A stretch of DNA of 6,304 bases from an uncultured Desulfobulbaceae bacterium (GCA_945787305.1 CALZIH010000232.1:1-6304), one strand, 5' to 3'; counted from the stretch's first letter, positions 1 through 6,055 are shown. The notes: generated from the letters alone by a model not told the origin. Made by a program: numbers and translations.

Positions 1-149
1 CGGACTCTCCTGAATATGAGGAGTATTTTTCACAGGCTAAAACTGTAACCGAAGAAGCCGATGCAACAGTAAAAGATGTCGTGATTACGGTATATCCTTT
101 CGGTGTTGAGGCAGAAGAAGTTATGATTTCTTTGCCTGGTCGTAAATGA
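1..149 (+). CDS. 3' end of a probable carboxypeptidase-regulatory-like (CRD) domain protein, partial
   Basis: The open frame begins at base 3 and runs to a TGA at 147-149, giving 48 residues with no start in view; the 5' part lies outside the window. The visible tail has an acidic stretch (TEEADAT), then the alternating hydrophobic strand VKDVVITVYPFG, and ends in SLPGRK. The layout of a short threonine/glutamate segment, a beta strand and then a proline matches the ends of the CRD domains in the gene at 378 (compare VTITEEEDVTLEVQTFP there). I infer that this is another member of the same exported beta-sandwich family. It is too short to name further. It is separated from the next gene by 228 bases, so it may belong to a different transcript. 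Confidence 0.6.
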   Translation, partial: DSPEYEEYFSQAKTVTEEADATVKDVVITVYPFGVEAEEVMISLPGRK

Positions 150-377
150 GATTAATGCTTACTATATATAAGCTACAGCTGTTTCAATATGAACTACAGG
201 GTGCCTTGAAAAATAGGATTTTCGTCGAGGTCAAGGCATGCGAATAATTTTACCACAGGCATATGTTGGATATTCCGAGGATAAAATTTTGAGCATAACG
301 CCGAGATCGGGCGAAAATACAATTTTTCAAGGTAGCCTACAAACTGTAAACACATTTTTTACCTAAAACTAACTAAT
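150..377 (+). other. Non-coding leader upstream of the four-gene run
   Basis: No convincing open frame occupies this stretch. It is AT-rich, with a TATATA run at 164-170. It contains the inverted repeats listed separately (202-238 and 202-334) and a small hairpin pairing CGCC 299-302 with GGCG 310-313. I found no sigma-70 promoter with both boxes at good spacing. No Shine-Dalgarno sequence is visible in the 20 bases before the ATG at 378, where the sequence is mostly A, T and C. Confidence 0.5.
202..334 (+). promoter_or_regulatory. Leader with two mutually exclusive stems (candidate RNA switch or attenuator)
   Basis: The segment TGCCTTGAAAAAT at 202-214 has two possible partners. Locally, TGCCTTGA (202-209) pairs perfectly with TCAAGGCA (231-238), and AAAAT (210-214) pairs with ATTTT (218-222) around an AGG loop, forming a nested hairpin. 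At long range, CCTTGAAAAAT (204-214) is an exact inverted match to ATTTTTCAAGG (322-332); in RNA this extends to 202-334 with one G-U pair, making 13 pairs. The two folds compete for the same bases. It matches no riboswitch class I know; I compared it with the GEMM (cyclic dinucleotide) core and did not see it. It could also be a DNA-level repeat or the ends of a small inserted element. Confidence 0.35.
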
Positions 378-2390
378 ATGATGCGATCAATTTTTCTTCC
401 AGCCTTTACCGAAACCAAAACCAATATGGCCGCACTGAACTGGCTGGAGCGTCCTGCTGTATCCATGCTCGTGGCCTTGACAGGGTTGCTGTGCTTGTTA
501 TCATGTCTGGTTTCCCCTCACAAAGCCCATGCAGAAACAGATGCCGATTTGATCGAGATTGAAGGGCGAATCTTTACCCAGCACGGAGCGCTCCCGGAGG
601 CGGTAGCTGTTCTCTTTAAGGATTACAGAGACATCCCGGACAAACCTTTCCTGATTTCGCCGCCCGCAGACACCTGGGGTATCTTCAGAATTTCAGTGCC
701 ACCGGGACGCTACTATTTTACAGCCTATGGATTATGGGAAGACAAAGAGTACAGGGCATTCCACGGCAATAACCCTGTACCCATTCAACGCTTCAGCACC
801 CGGATCGGGCTTATGGCGATGCCGCTAAAGGAATCGGTACGGACCGAAGGCACCGGTATACTGAGCGGGGTGGCGACCTTCAAAGGGAAACCTCTTAGCA
901 AGGGTTACGCAACGGTCTATCACCCAGATGCAGAAATGTTTAAGGGCTTGGGCTTGAAATCAGTATCACTTGATGAGAACGGCAGATTTAGCATGAAGCT
1001 GCCTCCTGGAGAATATGTGGTTACCGCCAAGAAGACCACCAACAAAGGAAGCGAGTCCGGCTTTGGACCGCCAAAGCATGGAGATCTCATCGGCTATTTC
1101 CTTGATAACCCGGTAACGATAACAGAAGAAGAGGATGTCACTCTTGAAGTGCAGACCTTTCCAAAAGGTGACAGGCCTTCCTTTGACGAAGTGACCAAAG
1201 TGGAATACCTGAAAACTGAATTCACCTCTGCTTTTGAGCTGGATTCACTTGCCACAGCAGGTATAAAGGGCAGGATCACGGATGTACAGGGTAATGCAAT
1301 TGCCTGGTCATCTGCCGGCAAGATGAAGTTCAATGAGCCGGGCAACTATTACGTGGTTGCCCGTGACACTCTGGGCAATGCCCCCCACCGCGATGAACTG
1401 TACGGCCTGTACCAGGGGCACCCCATGCACCGGGTGTCCTTTGAGAAAGGCCAGATGCTTGAAAACATCGATGTCGTTGCCGGCCTCACCATGGATTATA
1501 ACGAGCAATACAAAACCGACACAACTCCACCATTGTTGGTTGAAAACAAGGAAATTCCGAAAGATTTGAGTATCAGGCAGAATACAGTCTGGTCAGGGGA
1601 GATTGTCATCAACGGTGTTGTCTCGATTCCAAAAGGAGTAACCCTGACCCTCAAACCGGGGACTACGGTTAAGTTTAAAAAGCTTGATCGGGATGAAAAC
1701 CATATCGGTGATGGCGAAATCCTGGTGGAAGGGCGATTGGTCGCTGAAGGGGAACCCGGCAAAAAGATTGTGTTTACCTCTGCGGAGAAAAACCCGGCCG
1801 CACTCGACTGGTCATACATCAATATCATCTCCACCAGTGCCGACAATATTTTTCGGTATTGTGTGTTTGAATACGGGTTTTCCGGCATACAGATTCATGG
1901 CTCCAATGTCAAAATCTACGACAGCCTGTTCTGGAAAGGCGGAGAAGGGCTTCATTTCAACACCGCCAACCTGGAAGCCGTTCACAACACCATGACCCAG
2001 AACGGGGTTGGGTTGAAATTTTCCAGGCTTGAAGGAGACGTACTGGTTGCCAACAACCTGATCACTGGAAACGACATCGGGGTACAGTTTACCCATCAGC
2101 ATATCAATGCGGTGGATTTTGAAAATATTCATAAGTTTTTAGAGCCACCGCTGTTTCTCTCCAATACCATCGCCGATAACAGAAAGTATAACTTTTCCAT
2201 GGGCGATCTGCAGACCATAAGTATCGACATTAAAAATAACTGGTGGGGAACCGTTGAACCGCAGGAGATAGAGCCCACCATCTTTGACAAGCATGATGAT
2301 GACGAACTCGGCGAGGCCAAATTCGCCCCACAATTGCCTGCCCCTGCTTCCAAGGTTGGCGTACGGGAATCGGGCATCAACGGTGGTTAA
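378..2390 (+). CDS. Exported multidomain protein: three CRD-like beta-sandwich domains plus a C-terminal parallel beta-helix
   Basis: This 670-residue protein starts with an export signal: a hydrophobic core at about 29-45 and a likely cleavage after AHA (residues 50-52). LLSC at 40-43 resembles a lipobox, so lipidation is not excluded. Three CRD-like domains follow. Domain 1 (about 60-150) contains the PPGRYYFTA turn-strand and domain 2 (about 160-262) contains the matching PPGEYVVTA. Domain 3 (about 295-371) contains EPGNYYVVA but is short between GNAIA and WSSAG. From about 402 to 625 is a right-handed beta-helix. It opens with the WSG / IPKGVTLTLKPGT cap, has short repeats rich in N and G, and ends at NNWWGT (620-625), a motif common at the ends of such helices. 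The tail is acidic and proline-containing. No catalytic site is evident, so a binding or structural role in the envelope or outside the cell is inferred. It is the first gene of the run. Start: ATG 378 is followed by ATG 381; neither has a Shine-Dalgarno site, and ATG 426 (residue 17) would also keep the signal peptide. Confidence 0.85.
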   Translation: MMRSIFLPAFTETKTNMAALNWLERPAVSMLVALTGLLCLLSCLVSPHKAHAETDADLIEIEGRIFTQHGALPEAVAVLFKDYRDIPDKPFLISPPADTWGIFRISVPPGRYYFTAYGLWEDKEYRAFHGNNPVPIQRFSTRIGLMAMPLKESVRTEGTGILSGVATFKGKPLSKGYATVYHPDAEMFKGLGLKSVSLDENGRFSMKLPPGEYVVTAKKTTNKGSESGFGPPKHGDLIGYFLDNPVTITEEEDVTLEVQTFPKGDRPSFDEVTKVEYLKTEFTSAFELDSLATAGIKGRITDVQGNAIAWSSAGKMKFNEPGNYYVVARDTLGNAPHRDELYGLYQGHPMHRVSFEKGQMLENIDVVAGLTMDYNEQYKTDTTPPLLVENKEIPKDLSIRQNTVWSGEIVINGVVSIPKGVTLTLKPGTTVKFKKLDRDENHIGDGEILVEGRLVAEGEPGKKIVFTSAEKNPAALDWSYINIISTSADNIFRYCVFEYGFSGIQIHGSNVKIYDSLFWKGGEGLHFNTANLEAVHNTMTQNGVGLKFSRLEGDVLVANNLITGNDIGVQFTHQHINAVDFENIHKFLEPPLFLSNTIADNRKYNFSMGDLQTISIDIKNNWWGTVEPQEIEPTIFDKHDDDELGEAKFAPQLPAPASKVGVRESGINGG

Positions 2391-2402
2391 CAGACAGTCT
2401 GC

Positions 2403-2407
2403 GGAGG
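2403..2407 (+). promoter_or_regulatory. Ribosome binding site for the 2418 gene
   Basis: GGAGG lies 10 bases before the ATG at 2418. It is in the 27-base gap after the stop codon of the preceding gene, which supports both the chosen start and translation from a shared transcript. Confidence 0.75.
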
Positions 2408-2417
2408 TATAGTATAG

Positions 2418-3140
2418 ATGGATTCCATAAAATTTCAGCGTATCCTCTTTTTAATTGCAGCCACAATGCTCATTGTCATGGGCAATGGAACGCTTGCCCT
2501 CTCAGCAGAAACCATTACTGCTGATGCAACCTGGCAGGGTAGCAGGGAAATAGTTGGGGATCTCATTATCCCCGAAGGCATTACCCTTACGATCAGCGGC
2601 GGCAGCAGTATTGTTTTTCAACCGGAACCCGGTAACGGGAAATCCCCCGGAACGCCTGGTTCCCTGCCTAAAATTCTGGTCCACGGACACCTGGAACTTG
2701 AGGGTGATGAGGGGAACCCGGTTACCATATCATCAGGAGATGATAAGAAAAAAATCGGTTGGGCAGGCATTGTTGTGGATGACGGGAATGCATGGCTCCG
2801 TGAAGCCCGCATCAACAACGCTCGCACCGGGGTGTATGTTAAACAGGGCTGGGTCAAGCTGAAACAATCGATTATCAAAGGTAACAATTGCGGAGTAATT
2901 ATTGAAGGCGACAGCTGCGGTATCAAGGTTGAAATGAGCACCATCACGGGTAATGACTTTGGCCTTATCATTGGCAGCGACGCAGTTGTTACCACCCCGG
3001 AGAGCAAAATTGAGGGAAACAGTCAAAAAGATATAATTACCGGGTCTGAACAGTTGATGGTACCTGACTCTTGCAGAATCGCTATGGTGCAGGATGCGGC
3101 AAGTAAGATCAAAGAAAACCCCGTACAGGGGACAAAGTAA
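2418..3140 (+). CDS. Small exported right-handed beta-helix protein, paralogous to the C-terminal half of the upstream gene product
   Basis: This protein has 240 residues. The signal peptide has K5 and R8, then a hydrophobic core at about 9-21, with likely cleavage after ALSA (27-30). The mature protein opens with ATWQG and IIPEGITLTISGG. These align with VWSG and IPKGVTLTLKPGT of the preceding protein and form the N-terminal cap of the helix. A segment rich in P and G (about 73-85) follows, then KILVHGHLELEG, matching EILVEGRLVAEG upstream. From about 129 to 205 there are roughly four coils of 21-23 residues, recurring as SIIKGNNCGVII, STITGNDFGLII and SKIEGNSQKDII. It lacks CRD domains and the terminal NNWWGT motif. 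No polysaccharide lyase or hydrolase active site can be recognised, so a structural or binding role is inferred. The next gene starts 19 bases after the stop. Confidence 0.85.
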   Translation: MDSIKFQRILFLIAATMLIVMGNGTLALSAETITADATWQGSREIVGDLIIPEGITLTISGGSSIVFQPEPGNGKSPGTPGSLPKILVHGHLELEGDEGNPVTISSGDDKKKIGWAGIVVDDGNAWLREARINNARTGVYVKQGWVKLKQSIIKGNNCGVIIEGDSCGIKVEMSTITGNDFGLIIGSDAVVTTPESKIEGNSQKDIITGSEQLMVPDSCRIAMVQDAASKIKENPVQGTK

Positions 3141-3147
3141 ATAGAGC

Positions 3148-3152
3148 GAGGA
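3148..3152 (+). promoter_or_regulatory. Ribosome binding site that decides the 3160 start
   Basis: GAGGA ends 7 bases before ATG 3160. An in-frame TTG at 3154 gives a longer frame, but it would lie only one base after this site and is not a credible start. A further ATG at 3166 is also possible but less well spaced. Confidence 0.7.
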
Positions 3153-3159
3153 ATTGACT

Positions 3160-3747
3160 ATGTTAATGAAGTATATAGCAACCATCATAATAGCCATGAG
3201 TTTGTTATCCAGTGGTGCGGCCGAGGCCTGCGTTGGCCGCATACTGCAGATCGGCGCTCTTGATACCGCCGACGGCAGGTTCATGGGAGAAGCACTTGCG
3301 GTGATGATAACCGAACGTACCGGCACAATTGTTCATACCAACTATTTTGAAAGCAGTGACGCATTATATACAGCTGTCTCCGAGGGAAAGGTAGGCATTC
3401 TGGTGGAAAACACCACTACAGCCATGCATCGACTGGGGAAAGAGACACCGGCTGATGTTAATGAGGCATATGTGCAGGCCAAAAAGCTGTACAGGAAAGA
3501 ACTCAATCTGGTATGGCTTGACCCCTTCAATTTTACCAATAACGAGCAGGATGGCAAACAAAGCCGGACAGCTACCCTGGTCAGCCAAGAGGTAATGCAA
3601 GATTTCCCCGGTCTGCCAAGACTGCTCAACAAGCTTGCCAAAAGAGTGACAGATAAAGACTATATTGCCATGGTGGAAACCGTAAAATCAGGCACCTCCG
3701 CCCGGAGCACGGCAATGCAATTTCTCAACACCAAGAAATTGATCTGA
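3160..3747 (+). CDS. Short exported OpuAC/ProX-type substrate-binding protein without transporter partners
   Basis: This protein has 195 residues from ATG 3160. Its signal peptide (K4, hydrophobic 5-16) probably ends at AEA, leaving Cys24 as the first mature residue and the only cysteine. Position -3 is Ala, so it is not a standard lipobox. The mature part follows the glycine-betaine/choline binding-protein pattern. An opening strand RILQIGALD is followed by a helix with ALAVMITERTG, the segment ESSDALYTAVSEGKVGILVEN (about 64-84) typical of the first lobe, and a C-terminal part with FPGLPRLLNKLA and a helix resembling the usual closing segment. At about 172 mature residues it is well below the 250-280 usual for OpuAC and ProX. 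It has a single tryptophan (in LVWLDPF), so the tryptophan cage of classic betaine binders is absent and the ligand is unknown. No permease or ATPase gene adjoins it. It sits third in the run, 38 bases before the next gene. Confidence 0.75.
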   Translation: MLMKYIATIIIAMSLLSSGAAEACVGRILQIGALDTADGRFMGEALAVMITERTGTIVHTNYFESSDALYTAVSEGKVGILVENTTTAMHRLGKETPADVNEAYVQAKKLYRKELNLVWLDPFNFTNNEQDGKQSRTATLVSQEVMQDFPGLPRLLNKLAKRVTDKDYIAMVETVKSGTSARSTAMQFLNTKKLI

Positions 3748-3785
3748 TATGTAAAGTCGGGCACAACAGACCAGGAGACAGAGAT

Positions 3786-4697
3786 ATGTACTGTTTTTCG
3801 TCGAAGAGCAAGGTGATGCGGATGTGGGATTTACCCCCTGCAACGTATAACCTGGTATCCATATTGTCAGCTCTTGTTCTAATGCTGGCATTTGTCTTGT
3901 CTAGCAGTTCCGTATTGGCCGGTGACAGGGAACAGCTGTTGAATGCCTACAGGAATAACAATGTCGCCGCTCTAGAAAAAATACTCAAAAACCAAGGGGA
4001 GGTTGATAACAGGATAAACGATAACAATGAGACCCTGCTCCTTTTGGCGGCGAAAGAAGGGCGGGATGCAATCGTTAAACTGCTCCTGAAACATGATGCA
4101 GATATCGAAGCCCGTAACAATCGTGACAATACGCCGGTTCTCCTTGCTGCGGAAAAGGGCAAGACATCTACTGTCGCTTTGCTTCTCGACAGTGGCGCCA
4201 ATATTGAAGCAACCAACAATATCGGTTTTACACCGCTCATTGAGGCAAGCTGTGATGTACACCTGGAAACAATCACGTTGTTGCTCGAAAAAGGCGCAAA
4301 TATAAAGGCCAGGAGCAATCGTGGGGATTCACCGCTGCTCAGAGCGGCAAGGAACGAATATTCTGAAATCGTTGTCCTTCTTGTTGCCTCAGGCGCAGAT
4401 ATTCATGCGCGTAATCAGATGGGCATGACACCATTGCATTATGCGGCGAGAAAGGACAGAACAAAGACAATCTCATTCCTGTTGGAAAAAGGCGCCGATA
4501 TCAATACGCAAGACAACGACGGCAACACCCCGTTAATGATAGCTGCGGAGATGGGTAACATTGAAACGGTCAAGCTACTGCTTGCACGAGGTGCGAACCC
4601 TTTGGTCAAAAATAATGCCGATGAGACAGCCCTGAACAAAGCCAAGGCTAAGGGACAGGCTGGAATTGTCACCCTGCTCGAAAAACAAGGCAACTGA
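3786..4697 (+). CDS. Exported ankyrin-repeat protein
   Basis: This protein has 303 residues. The N-terminus has K7, K9 and R12, then a hydrophobic segment at about 23-38, ending at SVLA with likely cleavage after residue 45. After a degenerate first unit (about 47-78) come seven 33-residue ankyrin repeats at about 79, 112, 145, 178, 211, 244 and 277; the last is cut to 27 residues. Consensus signatures recur: TPL, LLAA or AA in helix 1, LLLxxGA in helix 2, and D/N-I-x-A/T in the loop. Repeat 5 has the canonical MTPLHYAA. Ankyrin arrays bind proteins, and this one would act outside the cytoplasm, perhaps holding the other exported products of the run; that partner choice is inference. AGGAG at 3773-3777 lies 8 bases before ATG 3786 and supports this start; ATG 3816 and ATG 3822 are weaker alternatives. 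The gene is the last before an intrinsic terminator. Confidence 0.88.
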   Translation: MYCFSSKSKVMRMWDLPPATYNLVSILSALVLMLAFVLSSSSVLAGDREQLLNAYRNNNVAALEKILKNQGEVDNRINDNNETLLLLAAKEGRDAIVKLLLKHDADIEARNNRDNTPVLLAAEKGKTSTVALLLDSGANIEATNNIGFTPLIEASCDVHLETITLLLEKGANIKARSNRGDSPLLRAARNEYSEIVVLLVASGADIHARNQMGMTPLHYAARKDRTKTISFLLEKGADINTQDNDGNTPLMIAAEMGNIETVKLLLARGANPLVKNNADETALNKAKAKGQAGIVTLLEKQGN

Positions 4698-4732
4698 AGT
4701 AGAGCGTCGAGGCGAGAACTGAGTTGTTCCAA

Positions 4733-4769
4733 GGTTGCAGCAGAATACAAGCCGCAACCCTCTTTTTTT
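4733..4769 (+). terminator. Intrinsic terminator closing the rightward run
   Basis: GGTTGC (4733-4738) pairs with GCAACC (4754-4759). A GC/GC pair can be added inside after one mismatch. The stem is followed, after CTC, by seven T residues at 4763-4769. It lies 35 bases past the ankyrin gene stop. Read leftward it has no T tract, so it should serve only the rightward genes. Confidence 0.75.
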
Positions 4770-4773
4770 CCAA

Positions 4774-4804
4774 CGGCTGCTTCTCAACAGCGTAAAAGCA
4801 GTCG
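4774..4804. repeat. Second inverted repeat between the convergent genes
   Basis: CGGCTGCTT (4774-4782) pairs with AAGCAGTCG (4796-4804), nine pairs including one G-U when read rightward, around a 13-base loop. It lies just past the 3' end of the leftward gene. In that direction the stem is followed by an A-rich run rather than T residues, so it is not a standard intrinsic terminator; it may protect or define a 3' end. Confidence 0.35.
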
Positions 4805-4825
4805 GCCGCAGCTTATATCTACCTG

Positions 4826-5812
4826 TTAATAATCCTGATATGGCGGCATATTGGTACGCTTGGCCATTTCCCGAACAAGATCAAAATCCTTGTCGTTGAC
4901 CTCCTCATACCCATCTATCAATGCCCGTTTCAAAACCCGGACAATTTCACCGTCAATTGTAACGGTGCTCTCCGGAGTGAGCGCGAGCAATTCATTTTTA
5001 AAGGCAGTCGCCAGTTTATCATCCACCTTCCCGGTGACCCCAAAATTACAATAGGCAACCGGTGGTGCCTCGGCGATGACCACAAAATCATCCGGGTTCA
5101 GCTCCTCGGACTTGACCATTCTTTCAAAATCCAGCATGGGAAAGGCCCCGGCATCGGCAGCACCGAACAGCACCGCGTAGATCAGTTTTTTATGTTTGAA
5201 GGAACCACTGGGAAACGAGTAGTTTGCCAGATCCTCTTCCGGGTCAATGCCGGAGCGTATCAGCAGGTCCATCTGGCTGAGATAACCGCTCGGGGCAAAC
5301 ATTGGTCCGAAGATCATGGTTCTCCCCTTCAAATCTTCCAGCGTGTGTATGTTACTCGATTTCAGGGCCACAATTGCACCCTGGGTCTTGAAGCCCAAGG
5401 ATCCTGCTTTCTCAGCCGCCAGGATCTGTACACCGTGAAAATGGTTTAAAATAACATAGAGCAGTGAATTTGTATGGGTAAAGTCTACCGTCTCGATATT
5501 TCTGGCAAAATTAATGGTGTCAATGGCAACAGCCTCTAATTCAATATCGAGCTGTTTGGCAAGGTAGGCGGTCAGAGGCCGGAAACGCTGCAGGGTTTCT
5601 TTGGTACTGTTACAGACCATGTACCCGATACGGTATTTTGGCTTATCGGCAGTGAAAATATCCTGATCCGATGAACAGGAACTTAACAGAAGGCAACACA
5701 TCGCCAGAAGAATACAAAAGAGAGTGCCGGCCGGCCCCCCCCGACGGTATGGTTGAGTTAACGCCTCACCTGAAGGAAGCGTTCTCAGGTTATATTCAAG
5801 GTTATTTTTCAT
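4826..5812 (-). CDS. PhnD-type (phosphate/phosphonate-family) substrate-binding lipoprotein, orphan
   Basis: This protein has 328 residues. A long N-region of about 29 residues precedes a hydrophobic core (about 31-43) and the lipobox L43-S-S-C46, so the mature protein should be a lipoprotein anchored at Cys46. The mature part fits the PhnD family: YRIGYMV opening strand (60-66), RFRPLTAYLAKQL helix (76-88), FTHTNSLLY (111-119), the usual TLEDLKGR (157-164) before the second lobe, FGPMFAPSGY (168-177) where the family has its serine/threonine oxyanion loop, H207 in FKHKKLIYAVLFG, and AADAGAF (218-224). Family members bind phosphonate, phosphite or other anions, or act as sensor input proteins; the ligand here is unknown. 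No PhnC or PhnE gene is adjacent in the window. The start is the only in-frame one before the hydrophobic core, although its ribosome site is poor. A run of eight G in the coding strand lies at residues 24-26. Confidence 0.85.
   Translation of the reverse strand: MKNNLEYNLRTLPSGEALTQPYRRGGPAGTLFCILLAMCCLLLSSCSSDQDIFTADKPKYRIGYMVCNSTKETLQRFRPLTAYLAKQLDIELEAVAIDTINFARNIETVDFTHTNSLLYVILNHFHGVQILAAEKAGSLGFKTQGAIVALKSSNIHTLEDLKGRTMIFGPMFAPSGYLSQMDLLIRSGIDPEEDLANYSFPSGSFKHKKLIYAVLFGAADAGAFPMLDFERMVKSEELNPDDFVVIAEAPPVAYCNFGVTGKVDDKLATAFKNELLALTPESTVTIDGEIVRVLKRALIDGYEEVNDKDFDLVREMAKRTNMPPYQDY
5735..5742 (-). repeat. Eight-base G tract in the signal-peptide region of the PhnD-type gene
   Basis: The plus strand has C x8, which reads as G x8 in the gene and encodes part of R24-G25-G26. 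It is the longest G/C homopolymer I see in the window and sits between the N-terminal start and the hydrophobic export core. A gain or loss of one base would disconnect the only upstream start from the rest of the gene. Confidence 0.6.
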
Positions 5813-5932
5813 ACTCTTTGCCGGTGCCCAAGAAATATCAATCCAATACTGTTCCCGTATAGTACGTAGATATCAGGTATGTTGATTCGAATGATAAACA
5901 TAGTAAGTTGCATAGTGTTACAATCATATTCC

Positions 5933-5983
5933 TGCAAAGGCTCATGATGAGTAAACCAGGAGAAGCTTGCTGGCCTTTTTGCA
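5933..5983 (+). promoter_or_regulatory. Imperfect stem in the leader of the 6056 gene
   Basis: TGCAAAGGC (5933-5941) pairs with GCCTTTTTGCA (5973-5983) with two bulged T residues. Inside are two small hairpins, CTCA/TGAG (5941-5944 with 5948-5951) and CCAG/CTGG (5956-5959 with 5970-5973); they share edge bases with the outer stem, so not all pairs can form at once. It resembles a folded leader RNA but matches no class I recognise. Confidence 0.25.
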
Positions 5984-6011
5984 CTACAATATATATACTA
6001 TACACTACGAT
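5982..6011. repeat. Direct near-repeat flanking an AT-rich stretch
   Basis: CACTACAAT (5982-5990) and CACTACGAT (6003-6011) match at 8 of 9 bases and lie 21 bases apart, about two helical turns on the same DNA face. They flank the TATACT-containing stretch. They could be a pair of regulator sites, but short repeats like this also arise by chance. Confidence 0.2.
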
Positions 6012-6055
6012 CAGTTATCCAGTGTTATGAATCTTTTTTCCAATGAGGCGTATCG

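Larger units (their letters stand above)
5813..6055. other. Divergent intergenic region
   Basis: This 243-base AT-rich region lies between the leftward PhnD-type gene and the rightward CRD gene and must hold the 5' signals of both. It includes a perfect 8-base palindrome ATTCGAAT (5885-5892), an imperfect hairpin at 5933-5983 and a near-repeat at 5982-6011. A TATACT (5994-5999) could be a rightward -10 box, but no well-spaced -35 box precedes it. I see no clear promoter for the leftward gene. Confidence 0.4.

Noticed and set aside
202..238. Intrinsic terminator of the upstream partial gene
   Set aside because: The 8-base stem is present but is followed by CATGCGAATAATTTT, with no adjacent T tract.
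150..377. Cyclic-dinucleotide (GEMM) riboswitch upstream of the large gene
   Set aside because: Only isolated fragments such as GGTAGCC are present; the conserved core helices and tetraloop receptor are not.
1496..1888. Leftward 130-codon open frame inside the beta-helix part of the large gene
   Set aside because: Shadow of the sense gene; no ribosome site or protein family pattern.
2733..3326. Leftward 197-codon open frame across the end of the small beta-helix gene and the start of the OpuAC-type gene
   Set aside because: It is antisense to two well-supported genes with their own ribosome sites, and its translation has no domain pattern.
5971..5983. Possible sigma-54 promoter (TGGCC...TGCA)
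   Set aside because: The GG and GC elements are 9 bases apart in register rather than the required 12.
5947..6030. A 27-codon open frame (MSKPGEACWPFC...) with AAAGG six bases upstream, in the leader of the 6056 gene
   Set aside because: It overlaps the imperfect stem, has no recognisable family or convincing coding pattern, and is short enough to occur by chance.
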